Positions 37,915 through 48,035 of a DNA stretch of 64,000 nucleotides are shown here, piece by piece. This DNA comes from Diacronema lutheri (Eukaryota > Haptophyta > Pavlovophyceae > Pavlovales > Pavlovaceae). Position numbers and translations under genes: made by a program. The DNA lies in contig JAGTXO010000001.1 in the NCBI GenBank assembly GCA_019448385.1, positions 496,001 through 560,000 on the forward strand. Direction: 5' to 3'. Positions within the stretch are counted from its first letter, which is position 1, and each line of letters starts with the position of its first letter. The notes beneath the pieces are model-generated. The model had not been told where the DNA came from and made no database searches. It was given only the letters and a program-made list of their open reading frames with translations.

Positions 37915-38221
37915 CGGATGCGACCGTCGGCAAGGGGGTCGGGCGACACGGGCGGGATTGACGGAGCTTTTGGGTTTGCTCTTTGATGATTCTCGGGACG
38001 CTTGCCGTTTGGGTTTGGCCGGCGGCGAGACTGATGAGACGACTTGCGGGGTGGGCGACTGGGCGTCCCCGCTCTCTCCTCCCACTGTTTGAGGACAACT
38101 CGATGAGCGGCGCGCTCTCGAAGACTCGAAGAGCGACGAAGACTCGCCTCTCATCGAGCGGCGAGCCGCTCCAAGCGGCGAGTCGCTTGACGCTCCCCTC
38201 CCGCGACGCGCACGCGCGCGA
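37915..38221. other. Intergenic region between ankyrin and formin genes
   Basis: 307 bp without a credible gene. It holds an AT-richer patch just upstream of the ankyrin gene (GGAGCTTTTGGGTTTGCTC, about 37963-37981) and short degenerate repeats of GAAGACTCG and GCGGCGAG (38118-38185). Confidence 0.5.
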
Positions 38222-40371
38222 TCACACTTCCTGGGGCGCGCGCGTGTCCATCGTGGGGTGCCCGCCCAGCGCTGCGCAGCACCGCTCGCCTGGGGAGCTC
38301 CCGCCGCCGGGCACGGCGGAAGACGACGCCGGGCTCGGGCGAGGCGACGCGGAAGGTGACGCGTCCGCCGTGGGGCTCGCGCCGGGAACGGCGCCGGGCA
38401 CGGAGGTAGGCGGCGCCGGCCGCGGCGTCGGCGGAGGCGACGCGGCGACCGCGGGCGCGCACGCGCGCGCGACAAGCGTCTCCGAAGCGCGCTCGAGCAC
38501 CACGGGCGCGTCGGCGGTGGCGGGTGGCGCGCCAGGCACCGGGCTTGAGCGGCGCATCGCTCGCATGGCGAGGAGGAGGGACTGTGCGTCGACGCCGTGG
38601 ATCGAGACGGGAGGTGCGCCGCACTCGCGCTCGGCCGCAATCTCGGCGAGCCTTCTGCGCTGAGGTGTGCCGAGCGACGCGTGCGCGCCGGTGGCGGCGC
38701 GCTCCGCCGTCGGGGCGCCGTCCGCGCCTTCCGCTCGGCTCGTTCGCACGACCGGCATCACCGACGCGCGGCTCGCGCGCTCGCGCCGACGGCGCGCGTC
38801 GCGGCTCGCGCCGAGCGCGTCGACGATCTGCCTGCGCACGTCCGCGAGCGCGCGCAGCACGTCACACGCGCACGCACTGCCAAATGGCTGCGGCTGCTGC
38901 GCGTCCCCATCGAGCCCCCACCCGTGGCCGTATGCGCCCAGCGTGCGCGCGATCTCTTCGTGATCGCGCAGCTCGGCGTCGAGCGCGGCGAGCGTCGCCT
39001 GCGCAGCGCGAAGAAGCGGCGTCATCGCGCCGAGGAACCCGTCCGCAACCTGGAGGAGGCCGCCGCTCATCCGCGCGTCAGACGGCCCACCGCCACCACC
39101 ACCATCGCCACCATCATCATCACCATTGCCCTCGTCACCACCGCTCGCGCGCGACGCGCCGCGAGCGCGGTCGGCCATCGGCGCGCGTGCGTCAGCTGCC
39201 AGCACGCGCGGGCCAATGGTGGCGACGGCCGGCGTGAGCGCGAGCGCGTCGTCAGCGAAGCCGTGCTCGCCCGCCGAGATCGCCGGCACGCGCCGCGCGC
39301 GCGTGGCGCCGTGCGGCATCAAGCGCACGTGCTCGCAGTCGTGCTGTGCAATCTCTTCGACGACGACCACGAGCTGCGCGCGCGCCTCGGCGACGGCGAG
39401 CGTCACGTCCCTCCGTTCGCCGCTGCCGTCGGCCGCGCGGTGCGCGAGCGGCGCGAGCTCGTCGACGAGTTGCTGCGCGACGTCCGCGTGCTCGTCCGCA
39501 ACGAAGCGGAGCAGCGAGACGGAGCCGTCCGCGGACTTGAACGCACCAAGCTGCGCGAGCGCGGCGAGCGTGACGGCTTGCGCGCCGCCGCGCGTCGTGC
39601 CGGCGTTGAGCGTGTTGCCGTACTGTAGCACGAGGGCGATGAAGCGACGGAGGGCGGCCGAGCGCAGGACGGCGAGCATCGCATCGCGCGTGGCGCCCAT
39701 CTCCGCGCGCACCGCGTCGCTCCGCGCGGAGAACGCGCGCAGCGCGAGCCATGCGCGCAGCCGATGCGCCACGCGCGGCACGGCTGCGAGTTCTGCGAGG
39801 GCCCCCTCCGGCCTCGAGAGCGACGCACGCGCCGGCAGCGGTGGCGCGCTAGGCGACGCGGGCGTGGGCGAGGGCGCGGCGGCGGGCGCTGCGTGGGGCA
39901 CGGCGGCGCACTGCGCCGCCTCGCTCGCGTGCTGCCTGAGGCTCAGAAGCGCTGCCGTCTCGTGCTCGTTGGGCAAAAGTGGCAGGAGCTGCTCGACCAC
40001 CTCCTCGCTCAGCACCTCGCTGCGCGCATCCATCGTGAGCACCGCCGCGGCCAGCTCGCGCGCGCTCAGCTTGAGCCGCGAGAGCAGCACCTCGACCGCG
40101 TGCGCGCGCTTCACCGAGATGACGTGCAGCTTGACCGCGTGGCGCGGCACCGGCGACCCGGCCGCTCGTGATGCAGGCGTTGGCGGCGCTCGCGCGAAAA
40201 GTTGCGTCAGCTTGGCGCGCTCGATCGGCGCGCCCACCGCCTGCGCCTCGCCCCACAGCGTGCCCACCGCGCCGCCCGGTGGCAGCCGCAACGTCGTCCA
40301 GTGCAGCGCCTTGAGCTGATTCGTTGCTGCCTCGCCTTTCAAGGCTTTCCCCTTCCCGCCCGGCTGTGACT

Positions 40372-40412
<41 letters not shown>

Positions 40413-40419
40413 GGCGGCA

Positions 40420-40457
<38 letters not shown>

Positions 40458-42181
40458 AGAGGCGGCGACGTCGATGCCTGCGGCGGGCTGCTCGCCTCCT
40501 GCGCGCCCGCCGACGCCGCCCCGCCGCCCAACCGCTGTTGCTGCTGCTGGCTACGCCTGCCAACGCCGCAGCCGGCAGGCGTATGGGGGCTCGAGCGTGG
40601 CGGAGGCATGCCGCGAGCGGCGCATGCACGCGATGCGATTGCACTGCCGCCGCCGCGCGCGCCAGCGCCGCTCGCACCGTCTCCTCGCGCGCCAGCCGCG
40701 CTCGCCGCGCGCACCGCGCCGTTCGCGCGAGCCGCCGCCGCTGCCACGTCCGCGCGCGCGCGCACGCCGAGCTGCGTGGCGGGCCGGCGGTGTGAGGGCG
40801 GCGGCGGGCGCGCAAAGGGGCGGGGCTGCTGCGGCGGCGGCTGCCACGCCGGGCTGAGTGCGCGCTCCCAATCGATCGCGACGTGCGCGACGTGCGGCGC
40901 CGAGCCCCCCGCCGCCGACCACCCGTCGTGCAGCCGCGCGCTTCCGCCGCCGTCTCCGTCCACGGCCCGCCGACAGCCGACGCCATCCGCGTCGGCCGCG
41001 CGCGCGCCGTCGCCGCGCTGCACGCTCTGCCGCGCGCCCCTCGCCGAGAGCGGCGTGGGCGAGGGCGGAAGCGAAAGCGCAAGTGGGTCGGCTGCGAGCA
41101 GGCATCTCAGCTCTCGAACCGTCATCACGGCGCCGTGCGCCGGCCGCGGCGAGTAGGCGGAGCGCACGGCGGGGGAGCGCGGCGAGCGCGGCGAGTCCAG
41201 GCTTGTGCGGACGCGCGGCGAGGCGATGCAGTTCGACGTCACGCACGGCGACGACGCGGCGCTGACCGCGCCGTGAGCGTACGCGCGCGCGGGAGACATC
41301 GCGCCCGCGGGTGGCGCACGCGCCGGTGGCACGGCACGCGTGGGCGGCGAGCCGTAGAAGGGGGCCTCGGCTGCGCCCGGCACGGGCAGCGCGGACTGCG
41401 CGGCGGCGCTCGCTTGCCGTTCGAGCAGCACGCGCACGGCCACGGCCGCAGCGGTGCTCGCCCACTCGCTCTGCCAGTCGACCGGCTGCGCGCCAGCGGC
41501 GGTCGGCGTCGCGCGCCGCGTTGCGGGTGGCGATTCTGGTCTGCTCGCCGGCTTGCTCGCCGCGGTGCTCAGCTCGGAGCCCGCGCTAGTCTCCGGGCTG
41601 CCGTTGCTCGGAGCGGAGCTCGGACCGGCGCGCAGCCCGGAGAGCGCCGCGCTCGCGCCGGTCGCGGCGTAGCGCTGCACGAGCAGGCGCTGCAGATCAA
41701 TCAGAGCCATCCGCTTGCGATCGAGGTGCGCCTGGTAGTGGCTGACACGCGCCTTGAGCACGCGCGTTGATTCGGCGACGAGCAGCTCGCGATGCCGCAC
41801 CGCCGCCTCTCGCTCCTCGAGCGGCGCAAATGGCGATAGCCGTTCCGCCGCCTCGACGGCCGCAAAGAGAGCGCCCAGATCCGGCTCCGGATCGGCCGAC
41901 ACGGCTGGCGCGCCCGCGCCGCTCGGGCTGCGCGCCGCGCGCTCGCCCGCAGGCTCCAACGCGGGTGAGCGCCGCGCGCCCTCGCGCTCCGCCGCCGGCG
42001 TGCTGTGCCGCAACGCCGAGAAGACCGCCACAGTCGCAAGCTCCTGCACCGTGGCAGGCGTGGGCACCGTGCGAAATGCGTCTGGCGAGCGCGGCGATTC
42101 AATCGGCGAGCGTAAGACGTCAGGCACCCAGCGGCCGTGCGCGATGCGCAGCTGCTCGCGCAGCACGCCCTCATACTCCAT
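38222..42181 (-). CDS. Formin (FH1-FH2 actin nucleator)
   Basis: A 1319-aa single frame. About residues 565-612 form an FH1 region: two long poly-Pro runs separated by Leu, the profilin-actin binding track. FH2 follows from about residue 615: LKALHWTTL (lasso Trp), KLTQLFARAP, VEVLLSRLKLSARELAAAVL, FIALVLQYGNTLNAGTTRGG and AVTLAALAQLGAFKSADGSV, with the GN-x-x-NAG-T-x-RG signature. FH2 dimers ride growing barbed ends and elongate unbranched actin. The N-terminal 560 residues are mostly low-complexity Ala/Pro/Ser without a GTPase-binding or PTEN-like domain that I recognise. FH2 is long, with Ala/Pro inserts. The C-terminus is low complexity and no DAD is evident. Confidence 0.9.
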
Positions 42182-42383
42182 CCTGGCGACTTTGGGGCGG
42201 CCGGTCGATCCTTTGACCGCGAACGGCGGTTGCGATCATGATCTACCAGCCAAGCCAGTCCATGATTTTTTGACTGCGTGGCGCGTCCGCGCCTCCGCGG
42301 TCCGCACGCGGTGGCGCGGGCACCCGCACACCTCGCCGCGGCAATGCTCGCCCGCGCCGCCGGCCTCCCGCCACAGGTGAGCG

Positions 42384-43457
42384 CTAAACGTACGCAACGG
42401 CCTCGTTGCAAAACGGGCAGCGCGCGTTGCTCTGCATCAGCTGTGCGAGGCACGGCTCGCACACCTGGTGTCGGTCCTCGCCCCGCCGGACCGCGTGCTG
42501 CAGCACGATGGTGCGTGGCCGCTCGAAGCAGATCTCGCACAGCTGCTCCTCCGCCTCAGCCACTCCGATCTGGACAGCATCCGACAGAGCGTCGGTGGAC
42601 GCGCGCAGCGCCGCGATGAGCGCGCCCTGCTGCTGCTTGCGCCCGAGCAGCGGCTCGGCGCCGGCTGAGCCGATCGTCGCCTTGAACCTCACCGCCTGCA
42701 GCGCACACCACTTGCGCACGCGGCCCCGCAGGGCGCGTGCAGGCCTACCGGGGCTGCCGTCGGCGAGGCGCGCGGACGCGAGGCTGCGCTCGCCGAGCCA
42801 CGCGAGGGAGGGCGCGCGCTCGTGCAGCAGTTTCCGAACGTCTCCGTCCGTATAGCCCACCGTCTCGAGCTGCTCGACGGCGCAACGGATCGTGCCGAGC
42901 AGCTCGCCGCCTGCTCGGGTGACCTCGCGGTTGACTAGGTGCTGCTTGCGCACGGGAAAGGAGGGCGGGATGAGCAGCCCGCCGCCAAGATCTAGTCCAA
43001 TCTCCTGCACCAGCGCAATTGCGCCCTCGAGTTGCTCGACGAGCTGTGGGCTGATGGTCTTCTGCCGCAGCAGCGACGGGCCGAGCGCGGGCGCGGGCGC
43101 GGGCTGCGCCGCGGGCAGGACCTGCTGCGCGTGCGCGCGCTGCGCCTGCTGCGGAACACGACGAAGAGAAGGTCGGCTGCCGCCGAGCCGCGCGTGAGCC
43201 GGCTCACGTGGCGCGCGCGCGCTCGTCTCCGCCTCGCGCTGCGGCGTGTCGTGTGCGCGCTGCGCGCGGAGCATGACGCCGACATCAGCGCTCGAGCGCA
43301 TCGCGTTGCTCCGCTCGTCCACGGCGCGAACGCGCTCGGAGATGCCGAGCGCGTTGAGCAGCGCGCGCGGCAGCCGAGCCTGCACCCAGCGCCAGCCGCG
43401 CAGCACCAGCCTCAAAACCGCAGCTCGAGCGCATGAAAGCTGGACATGCCAAGCCAT
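42384..43457 (-). CDS. RING-type zinc-finger protein (probable E3 ubiquitin ligase)
   Basis: A 357-aa single exon. The C-terminus has a RING-like finger: CEICFERPRTIVLQHAVRRG, then EDRHQVCEPCLAQLMQ and ARCPFCNEAVAYV. Cys pairs 1-2, 5-6 and 7-8 are in place (CEIC, CEPC, CPFC) and His is present (RHQVC), but the third ligand is Asp or another residue rather than Cys (ED-R-H where C-G-H is usual). A helical middle (EQLEGAIALVQEIGLDLGGG) and a UBA-like segment (VEQLETVGYTDGDVRKLLHE) are possible. The rest is Ala/Arg-rich. The stop is about 200 bp from the formin start. Upstream of the ATG, GGCGGAAAGTTTCAAG is AT-richer. Confidence 0.7.
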   Translation of the reverse strand: MAWHVQLSCARAAVLRLVLRGWRWVQARLPRALLNALGISERVRAVDERSNAMRSSADVGVMLRAQRAHDTPQREAETSARAPREPAHARLGGSRPSLRRVPQQAQRAHAQQVLPAAQPAPAPALGPSLLRQKTISPQLVEQLEGAIALVQEIGLDLGGGLLIPPSFPVRKQHLVNREVTRAGGELLGTIRCAVEQLETVGYTDGDVRKLLHERAPSLAWLGERSLASARLADGSPGRPARALRGRVRKWCALQAVRFKATIGSAGAEPLLGRKQQQGALIAALRASTDALSDAVQIGVAEAEEQLCEICFERPRTIVLQHAVRRGEDRHQVCEPCLAQLMQSNARCPFCNEAVAYV

Positions 43458-43844
43458 TTTGGGCGGGGCCAAACTTGAAACTTTCCGCCGTCTCGCATTT
43501 GGCGCACGCTCAGTCAGCGTCTGTCGCAGAGTCAAGAGTCTGAGGTCGCCGGCGCTTGACAATGGCCGCGAGACACCAGAGTATGCTCCTCTTCTGCCCC
43601 AGCCTCCTGCATTTTGTCGATCACGGCCACTGGCGCGCGCACTCTCGCATCGACGTCGGAAGCGCCGGGCGCTACGGACGAAGTTTCGGCTCCGGCCTCC
43701 GGGGCGGGCAAAAGGCCAGGACCTTGACGCTGCGGCCACGTGCGACGGGCGCGAGCGTGACGCGCTGCCGTGCATCTGCGCAGCGCTGCGCTCAAGACTC
43801 GGCGGGGTGCGCGCACATAGCCTCGCGTTGCGCGCGCGCGCGAA
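43458..43844. other. Intergenic region; possible 3' exon of DPH3
   Basis: No independent gene seen. On the minus strand a frame from about 43734 to 43532 (RQGPGLLPAPEAGAETSSVA, then AVIDKMQEAGAEEEHTLV) could be a second DPH3 exon, with a GTGCCC donor at about 43866 and a GCCGCAG acceptor before 43734, in phase 0 with an intron of about 132 nt. This would replace the short C-terminus PVPT. Confidence 0.35.
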
Positions 43845-44138
43845 TCACGTTGGCACGGGCACGGCGAGCGGCTCATGATCGCATGCTCCTCTAGCCGGGT
43901 CGACGGCAATCGCATCACCCATGCCCAGCAGCCGTTTGGCGTCCCCATCGAGCTGCACTCGGATGATGAGCGAGCAATCGTTGCAGTGCGCAATCGTCTC
44001 GCCGCTGCGCAGCTCATCTGCGGAGATGACGAACATGTCTCCGCACGGGCAGGCGTGCCAGTACGTTTGCGTGCTGGCGTCAAATTCCATGTCCTTGAAG
44101 GCGATGCTGTCGTAGACCGGCACGTCGTTGCTCACCAT
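43845..44138 (-). CDS. DPH3: Diphthamide biosynthesis protein 3 (CSL zinc finger)
   Basis: A 97-aa frame. VYDSIAFKDMEFDASTQTYW, then HACPCGDMFVISADELRSGE and IAHCNDCSLIIRVQL match the DPH3/KTI11 CSL domain: Cys pairs CPC and CNDC(SL) bind Fe or Zn. DPH3 supplies electrons to the Dph1-Dph2 radical-SAM step of diphthamide formation on eEF2 and also serves Elongator (KTI11). The C-terminal 25 residues are unlike known DPH3, and a downstream exon may extend the gene to 43532. The ATG is 90 bp from the divergent VPS20 gene. Confidence 0.9.
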   Translation of the reverse strand: MVSNDVPVYDSIAFKDMEFDASTQTYWHACPCGDMFVISADELRSGETIAHCNDCSLIIRVQLDGDAKRLLGMGDAIAVDPARGACDHEPLAVPVPT

Positions 44139-44228
44139 CGCGCCCAATTCGTCCGGCCGCTTCCGCCGCGTGGAGAGAGCGGACCCCGTGGGCCCGAATG
44201 CACGATGGCGGTTTGAGAAAACCCCCGG
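44139..44228. promoter_or_regulatory. Divergent promoter region, DPH3/VPS20 pair
   Basis: 90 bp between head-to-head start codons. Nothing TATA-like; a GTTTGAGAAAACCCCC patch lies next to the VPS20 ATG. Inferred shared promoter. Confidence 0.35.
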
Positions 44229-44915
44229 ATGGGGGGGCTCTTCTCCAAACGCAGGGTGGAGCGGATCGACGAGAATGATCGTGCGATGCTCACCCTGAAG
44301 GTGACGAAGAATCGCGTGGGGAAGCATCGCACGGGTATCCTGCGCTCCATCGAACTGGAGGGGGCCTCCGCGCGCGAGCACGCGGCGCATGGCAACCGGC
44401 AGAGCGCGCGCGACGCGCTCCGGAGGCGGCGGTACTGGGAGCAGGTCCTCGGCAAGACCGAGGCGATGCTCCTGCAGCTCGACGAGGTGATCGCCGGCAT
44501 TGAGCTCGCGCAGCTCAACAAGGTGGTGTATTCGGGCCTCGCCGCAGGCACGGCGGCCCTGAAGCGAATGCAGGCGGACCTCCCGCTCGAAAAGGTCGAG
44601 CGGCTCATGGACGAGCGCGCGGACGCGCTCGCCATGATGGACGAGGTGGACGCGGCTTTGGGCACCGGCCATGATGCTGAGCTCGACGAGGAGCTCGGCG
44701 CCCTCGAGGCGGAAAACGTGAACGCTCAGCTTCCCGCCGCGCCGGCTGTGGCCGTACCACAGACTCTCGCGGCCGACGCGGCCGACGCGGCCCTGGACGC
44801 AGCCGACGCGGATCTTGCATCCTCCCTCCCCTCCGCGCCGACATCTGTGCCCGGCTTTGAGCGCGCGAACGGGCGTGCGCTCCGCGAACGGACAGCCCTC
44901 TCGGTTCCCGGCTGA
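44229..44915 (+). CDS. VPS20: ESCRT-III subunit VPS20/CHMP6
   Basis: A 228-aa single exon. It starts MGGLFSKRR, with Gly2 the myristoylation site typical of VPS20/CHMP6. It continues IDENDRAMLTLKVTKNRVGK, RRRRYWEQVLGKTEAMLLQL and VVYSGLAAGTAALKRMQADL, an exact order match to CHMP6 helices 1-3, then LPLEKVERLMDERADALAMM. The acidic C-terminus (DELDEELGALE-like) and a variable Ala/Asp tail contain the autoinhibitory/MIT-binding region. VPS20 links ESCRT-II to Snf7 polymerisation in multivesicular body formation. It is convergent to GRWD1. Confidence 0.92.
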   Translation: MGGLFSKRRVERIDENDRAMLTLKVTKNRVGKHRTGILRSIELEGASAREHAAHGNRQSARDALRRRRYWEQVLGKTEAMLLQLDEVIAGIELAQLNKVVYSGLAAGTAALKRMQADLPLEKVERLMDERADALAMMDEVDAALGTGHDAELDEELGALEAENVNAQLPAAPAVAVPQTLAADAADAALDAADADLASSLPSAPTSVPGFERANGRALRERTALSVPG

Positions 44916-44965
44916 CGCCCCTGCTGCGCGTTGGCGCTCCTCCTAACAGTCCAGTGGTTTTGGCG

Positions 44966-46936
44966 TCAGTTGGCTGGCCTGAACATGTGGAAGCCGTCCT
45001 CCGCCGTGCTGAGCACCATGCCCGGCATCTGCGCATGCCAATGGAGCTCCTTCATGTTGGTCTGCCCCTGGTGCACAAAATAGAGCTGCGGCGGGATGTC
45101 AGCGAGGTCGTCGCGCCCGACCGCCGCCTGCTGCGCTTCGGGGTCGTCCTCGAGCGCCATGTCCCACAGCGTCAGCTGGTTGTCCGCGCCCGAGACGGCA
45201 AGCGACGAATGCTCGTTGGGGTTCCTGCGGGCAGCCGCGCAGAGCAAGCGAGTGACGGCGCATGGCGGGCGTCGTGATGCCGAGCGCTCGGGCGCTGGCG
45301 CGCGAGGCGTGAGCGCGAGAGCACGAAATCAAGGGCGACGGCGCGCGCACCACTCGAGCGACGTGATCGGCGCCTTGTGCCACGCGAACGACGCGACTGG
45401 GCTGCCCGCGCGGAAGGAGCGCAGGTCCCAGATCTTGAAGCAGCCGTCGTCCGCGCCCGAGACGAGGAGGTACGAGACGCCGCCGTTCCAAGAGATCACG
45501 TTGGCGTCTGTCTCGTGCGCCTTGACGCTGAGCGCGCTGCCCGTCCGCTTGCGCACATCCCAGATGCCGATTGTGCCATCAGCCGAGCACGACGCAAAGA
45601 CCGTCGCCTCGACCGGACTCCATCGAATGTCCTGCTCGGCCAGCGGGCGCGGGGGCGCAACCGGGATGAGCGTGCTGCGCGCGGCGGGCGCGACGAGCGC
45701 GATCGGCGGTCGAGCCACGCTCAAAGAGACGTGCGATCGGCGGTTAAGCCACGCCCAAAGGCAAAGGGACGTGTGCGCACCCAGCGCCGTGCGCGCGGCA
45801 CCACATGCCGCCGCGCGCCGAGCAAAGGGCTGGGATGGGTTGCTGTGGCTGCCCGTAAAATGTTGAGAGGCGTGGCATGTACGTCGCCCCGCCCTCGACC
45901 GTCGTGGCAGCGTCGCGCGAGTGCGCGCGCGCTCGCGCGCGCCACGCGCGCGCCGCGCGCGCTGCCAGGCAGCGGCGGCGCGTGCACGGACCTCGACGGA
46001 ACTCGAGTGGCCTGTGTACGGCTGCTCGTCGACCGTCCACCGGCCGTCTGCTGAGGCGTTCCACACGCAGATCTTGCTGTCGCAATCGCCCGTGGCGAGC
46101 CTGCCCGCCTCCACCTTTGAAAAGTCGACGGCAAAGCCCTCGGCCGAGTGGCCGCCGAATGAGAAGAGCGGCCGGACCTCGGGCAGAGGCTTGGCGCGCT
46201 GCGGCGCGGCTGCGCCCGGCGCGCCGAGGCCGAGCGAGCCGTACATCGCGTCGAGGTTCCAGAGGTGCACCTTGCCCGTGTCGGACCAGGTCGCGCAGAT
46301 GGCCGGCTGCTGCGGCATGAGGCAGAGTCGATTCACCGTCCCCTCGTGCCTGACCGCGCGGTGCTCCATCACCGGCTCCTCCTCAGCCTCGTCGTCGTCG
46401 TCGTCGTCGTCGTCGTCCATGTCGTCATCGTCACGCTCGTGGCGGATGCGCGGCAGCTTGGATACTTTCATCACGAGCAGCTTGTTATCCGACGGCTGCG
46501 ACGCCTGCGTCCCCGCGACGAGCGCTGCGGAGAAGGGCGCCTTGGTGCGGCCGCTGCCAAGCTGGTCCGGCACGATCGCAAACGTCAGGCAGGGCCAGTC
46601 AGAGTGGAACGAGTGCATCACGTCGTAGGCGCTCGGGTCGAATTCCAGCTCCTCGTCTGGCGCCAGCTGGTCCACGCCCGCGCGCCATACGCGCGTCTCC
46701 GCGCCGTCGCCGTTGGCCTGCGCGGCGTCGTCGTCGAGCGGCGGCGGCGCCGCGGCGGCCTCGCGGTCGCTGTCGTCCGATTCGTCGCCGTAGGCAACAA
46801 TCTCCTCCTCCTCAAATTCGTCCTCAGCCTCATCCTCGTACTCAAGGTCCGCCTTCAGCCGCAGCTCGAGCTCGGGCGCCTCGGCCACGTCCATGGGCTT
46901 GCCGCCGTCGCCGCGGCCCTTCTTCGGGGCGGACAT
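44966..46936 (-). CDS. GRWD1: WD-repeat ribosome-assembly factor GRWD1/Rrb1
   Basis: Exons 46936-45992, 45631-45351 and 45224-44966 give 494 aa. The N-terminus is acidic (EDEAEDEFEEEEIVAYGDE), then YDVMHSFHSDWPCLTFAIVP is the conserved Rrb1 start of the beta-propeller. Histone-chaperone-like and WD elements follow: an Asp run, VHLWNLDAMYGS, GDCDSKICVWNAS, VEDIRWSPVEATVFASCSAD, GTIGIWDVRKRTGSAL, DGCFKIWDLRSFRAGSPVAS, then PQLYFVHQGQTNMKELHWHA, close to GRWD1 throughout. Rrb1 escorts ribosomal protein L3 to the nucleolus for early 60S assembly. Splice phases join WSPV, EW|NPN and other codons cleanly. Intron 1 (360 nt, the longest found) is in frame and holds degenerate repeats (gatcggcggt...cacgc, about 45700-45755). 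It is convergent with VPS20. Confidence 0.93.
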
Positions 46937-47159
46937 CGTGCCCTGTCTCCGTGGTGCCTTGTCACCGCGTCACGTCTCACGGAACACACAGTGACGTCTC
47001 ACCTTCACGAATTATTTGAAGGCGGTCGGAATAGTACCCATAATCGGAATTTCTGTTGTCGGTCGCCGGCGAGCGCCGAGCGGCCGCGTCCTCTCTCACC
47101 CTGCCCATCCATCGCCGCGAAGCTCACGCGCATGGCCTAACGTCCCAGGCGCTGGGGAT

Positions 47160-47160
<1 letters not shown>

Positions 47161-47204
<44 letters not shown>
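47161..47204 (+). repeat. Poly(G) tract, about 44 nt (poly(C) in the sense of the minus-strand gene)
   Basis: 44 G in a row on the + strand. On the minus strand the tract begins one base after the TGA stop of the PH-like protein gene, so its 3' UTR opens with a C homopolymer. Confidence 0.92.
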
Positions 47205-47205
47205 C

Positions 47206-47922
47206 TCACGAGCGCGAGGCCATCGCCATGGCGGTGTGCTTCATGCCTCCGCTGTTCTGCATGCTCTGCATGATCTCCGATTTGCGCTTCTCCGCGTTTT
47301 GCCGCTTGCTCATCATCTCAAGCTCCTTCGTCGCGTGCCTCGCCAGCTTGCCCTGCGACTTGACCTCGGCGTGCTTCGCGCGCAGCTTGGTCGACACGCG
47401 GTCGAGAGCAGCCGCGTACTCGTCGCGCTGTACCTCGCTGCTCGCCTCGACGCGCAGCTGCTCGCTCGGCGAGGAATGGTGGATCGCAATCGTCGGCGTC
47501 TGCGCCCGGCCCAGCCACGAGGTGACACCGCCGCCAACCGGTGGCCGCTCGACGCGCGTGATCGACGCGAGCGAAATGGCGCCGCTAAACTTGGGCATGT
47601 TTGACTGCAGCGCGAGGCTCTGCCACGTAAGCATCGAACCGTCACTGCTCGTGGCAAAGCGCGCCATCTCGGCCGGCGCGCCGCCGCCCTGCGCGACGCT
47701 GAGGAGCGCCGGCTCCGCGAGCAGTTTTTTCGCGCTGTCGAACTCGGGATCGGGCGCCTCGCGGCCGGCGAGGGACATGACGCGGCTCGACAGGCTGTCG
47801 ACCATGGCCCACGGCGTCGGGCGCGTCGATTCGCTCTCCTTGACCTTGGGCTGCAGCTCCGCCTTCTCGTCCACCGAGGCCCCGCAAAGGCCCAAGAGTG
47901 AATTCAGCATTCCGGACGCCAT
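47206..47922 (-). CDS. Unknown protein with PH-like segment and C-terminal coiled coil
   Basis: A 238-aa single exon starting MASGMLNSLLG. The middle has PH-like strands (ARFATSSDGSMLTWQSLALQ, GAISLASITRVERPPVG, PTIAIHHSS, LRVEASSEVQRDEYAAALDR), with the last element resembling the PH C-terminal helix. The C-terminal 50 residues are charged and helical (LARHATKELEMMSKRQNAEK). The family is not recognised; a membrane- or cytoskeleton-linked adaptor would be a guess. Head-to-head with VIP1, 113 bp apart. Its stop codon abuts the 44-nt poly(C) tract. Confidence 0.62.
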   Translation of the reverse strand: MASGMLNSLLGLCGASVDEKAELQPKVKESESTRPTPWAMVDSLSSRVMSLAGREAPDPEFDSAKKLLAEPALLSVAQGGGAPAEMARFATSSDGSMLTWQSLALQSNMPKFSGAISLASITRVERPPVGGGVTSWLGRAQTPTIAIHHSSPSEQLRVEASSEVQRDEYAAALDRVSTKLRAKHAEVKSQGKLARHATKELEMMSKRQNAEKRKSEIMQSMQNSGGMKHTAMAMASRS

Positions 47923-48035
47923 CTTGGACGCTGCAGGGCGTTCGTTCGCCGACGGGCGAGCCCCTCGCCCCGCGCGGATCCCGCGCTCTCGCCGCCGAGC
48001 GCGTCCGGCCCGTCGCCTGGCATCGCCGAGGCCCG
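47923..48035. promoter_or_regulatory. Divergent promoter region, PH-like/VIP1 pair
   Basis: 113 bp between head-to-head start codons, very GC-rich, no TATA-like element seen. Inferred shared promoter. Confidence 0.35.

Noticed and set aside
39126-40319. 397-codon + strand ORF within the formin gene
   Set aside because: Antisense to FH2, Ala/Ser/Arg-rich with no motif.
45700-45755. Degenerate repeat in GRWD1 intron 1 considered as a mobile element
   Set aside because: About 30-bp units with several mismatches, no terminal repeats, no coding capacity.
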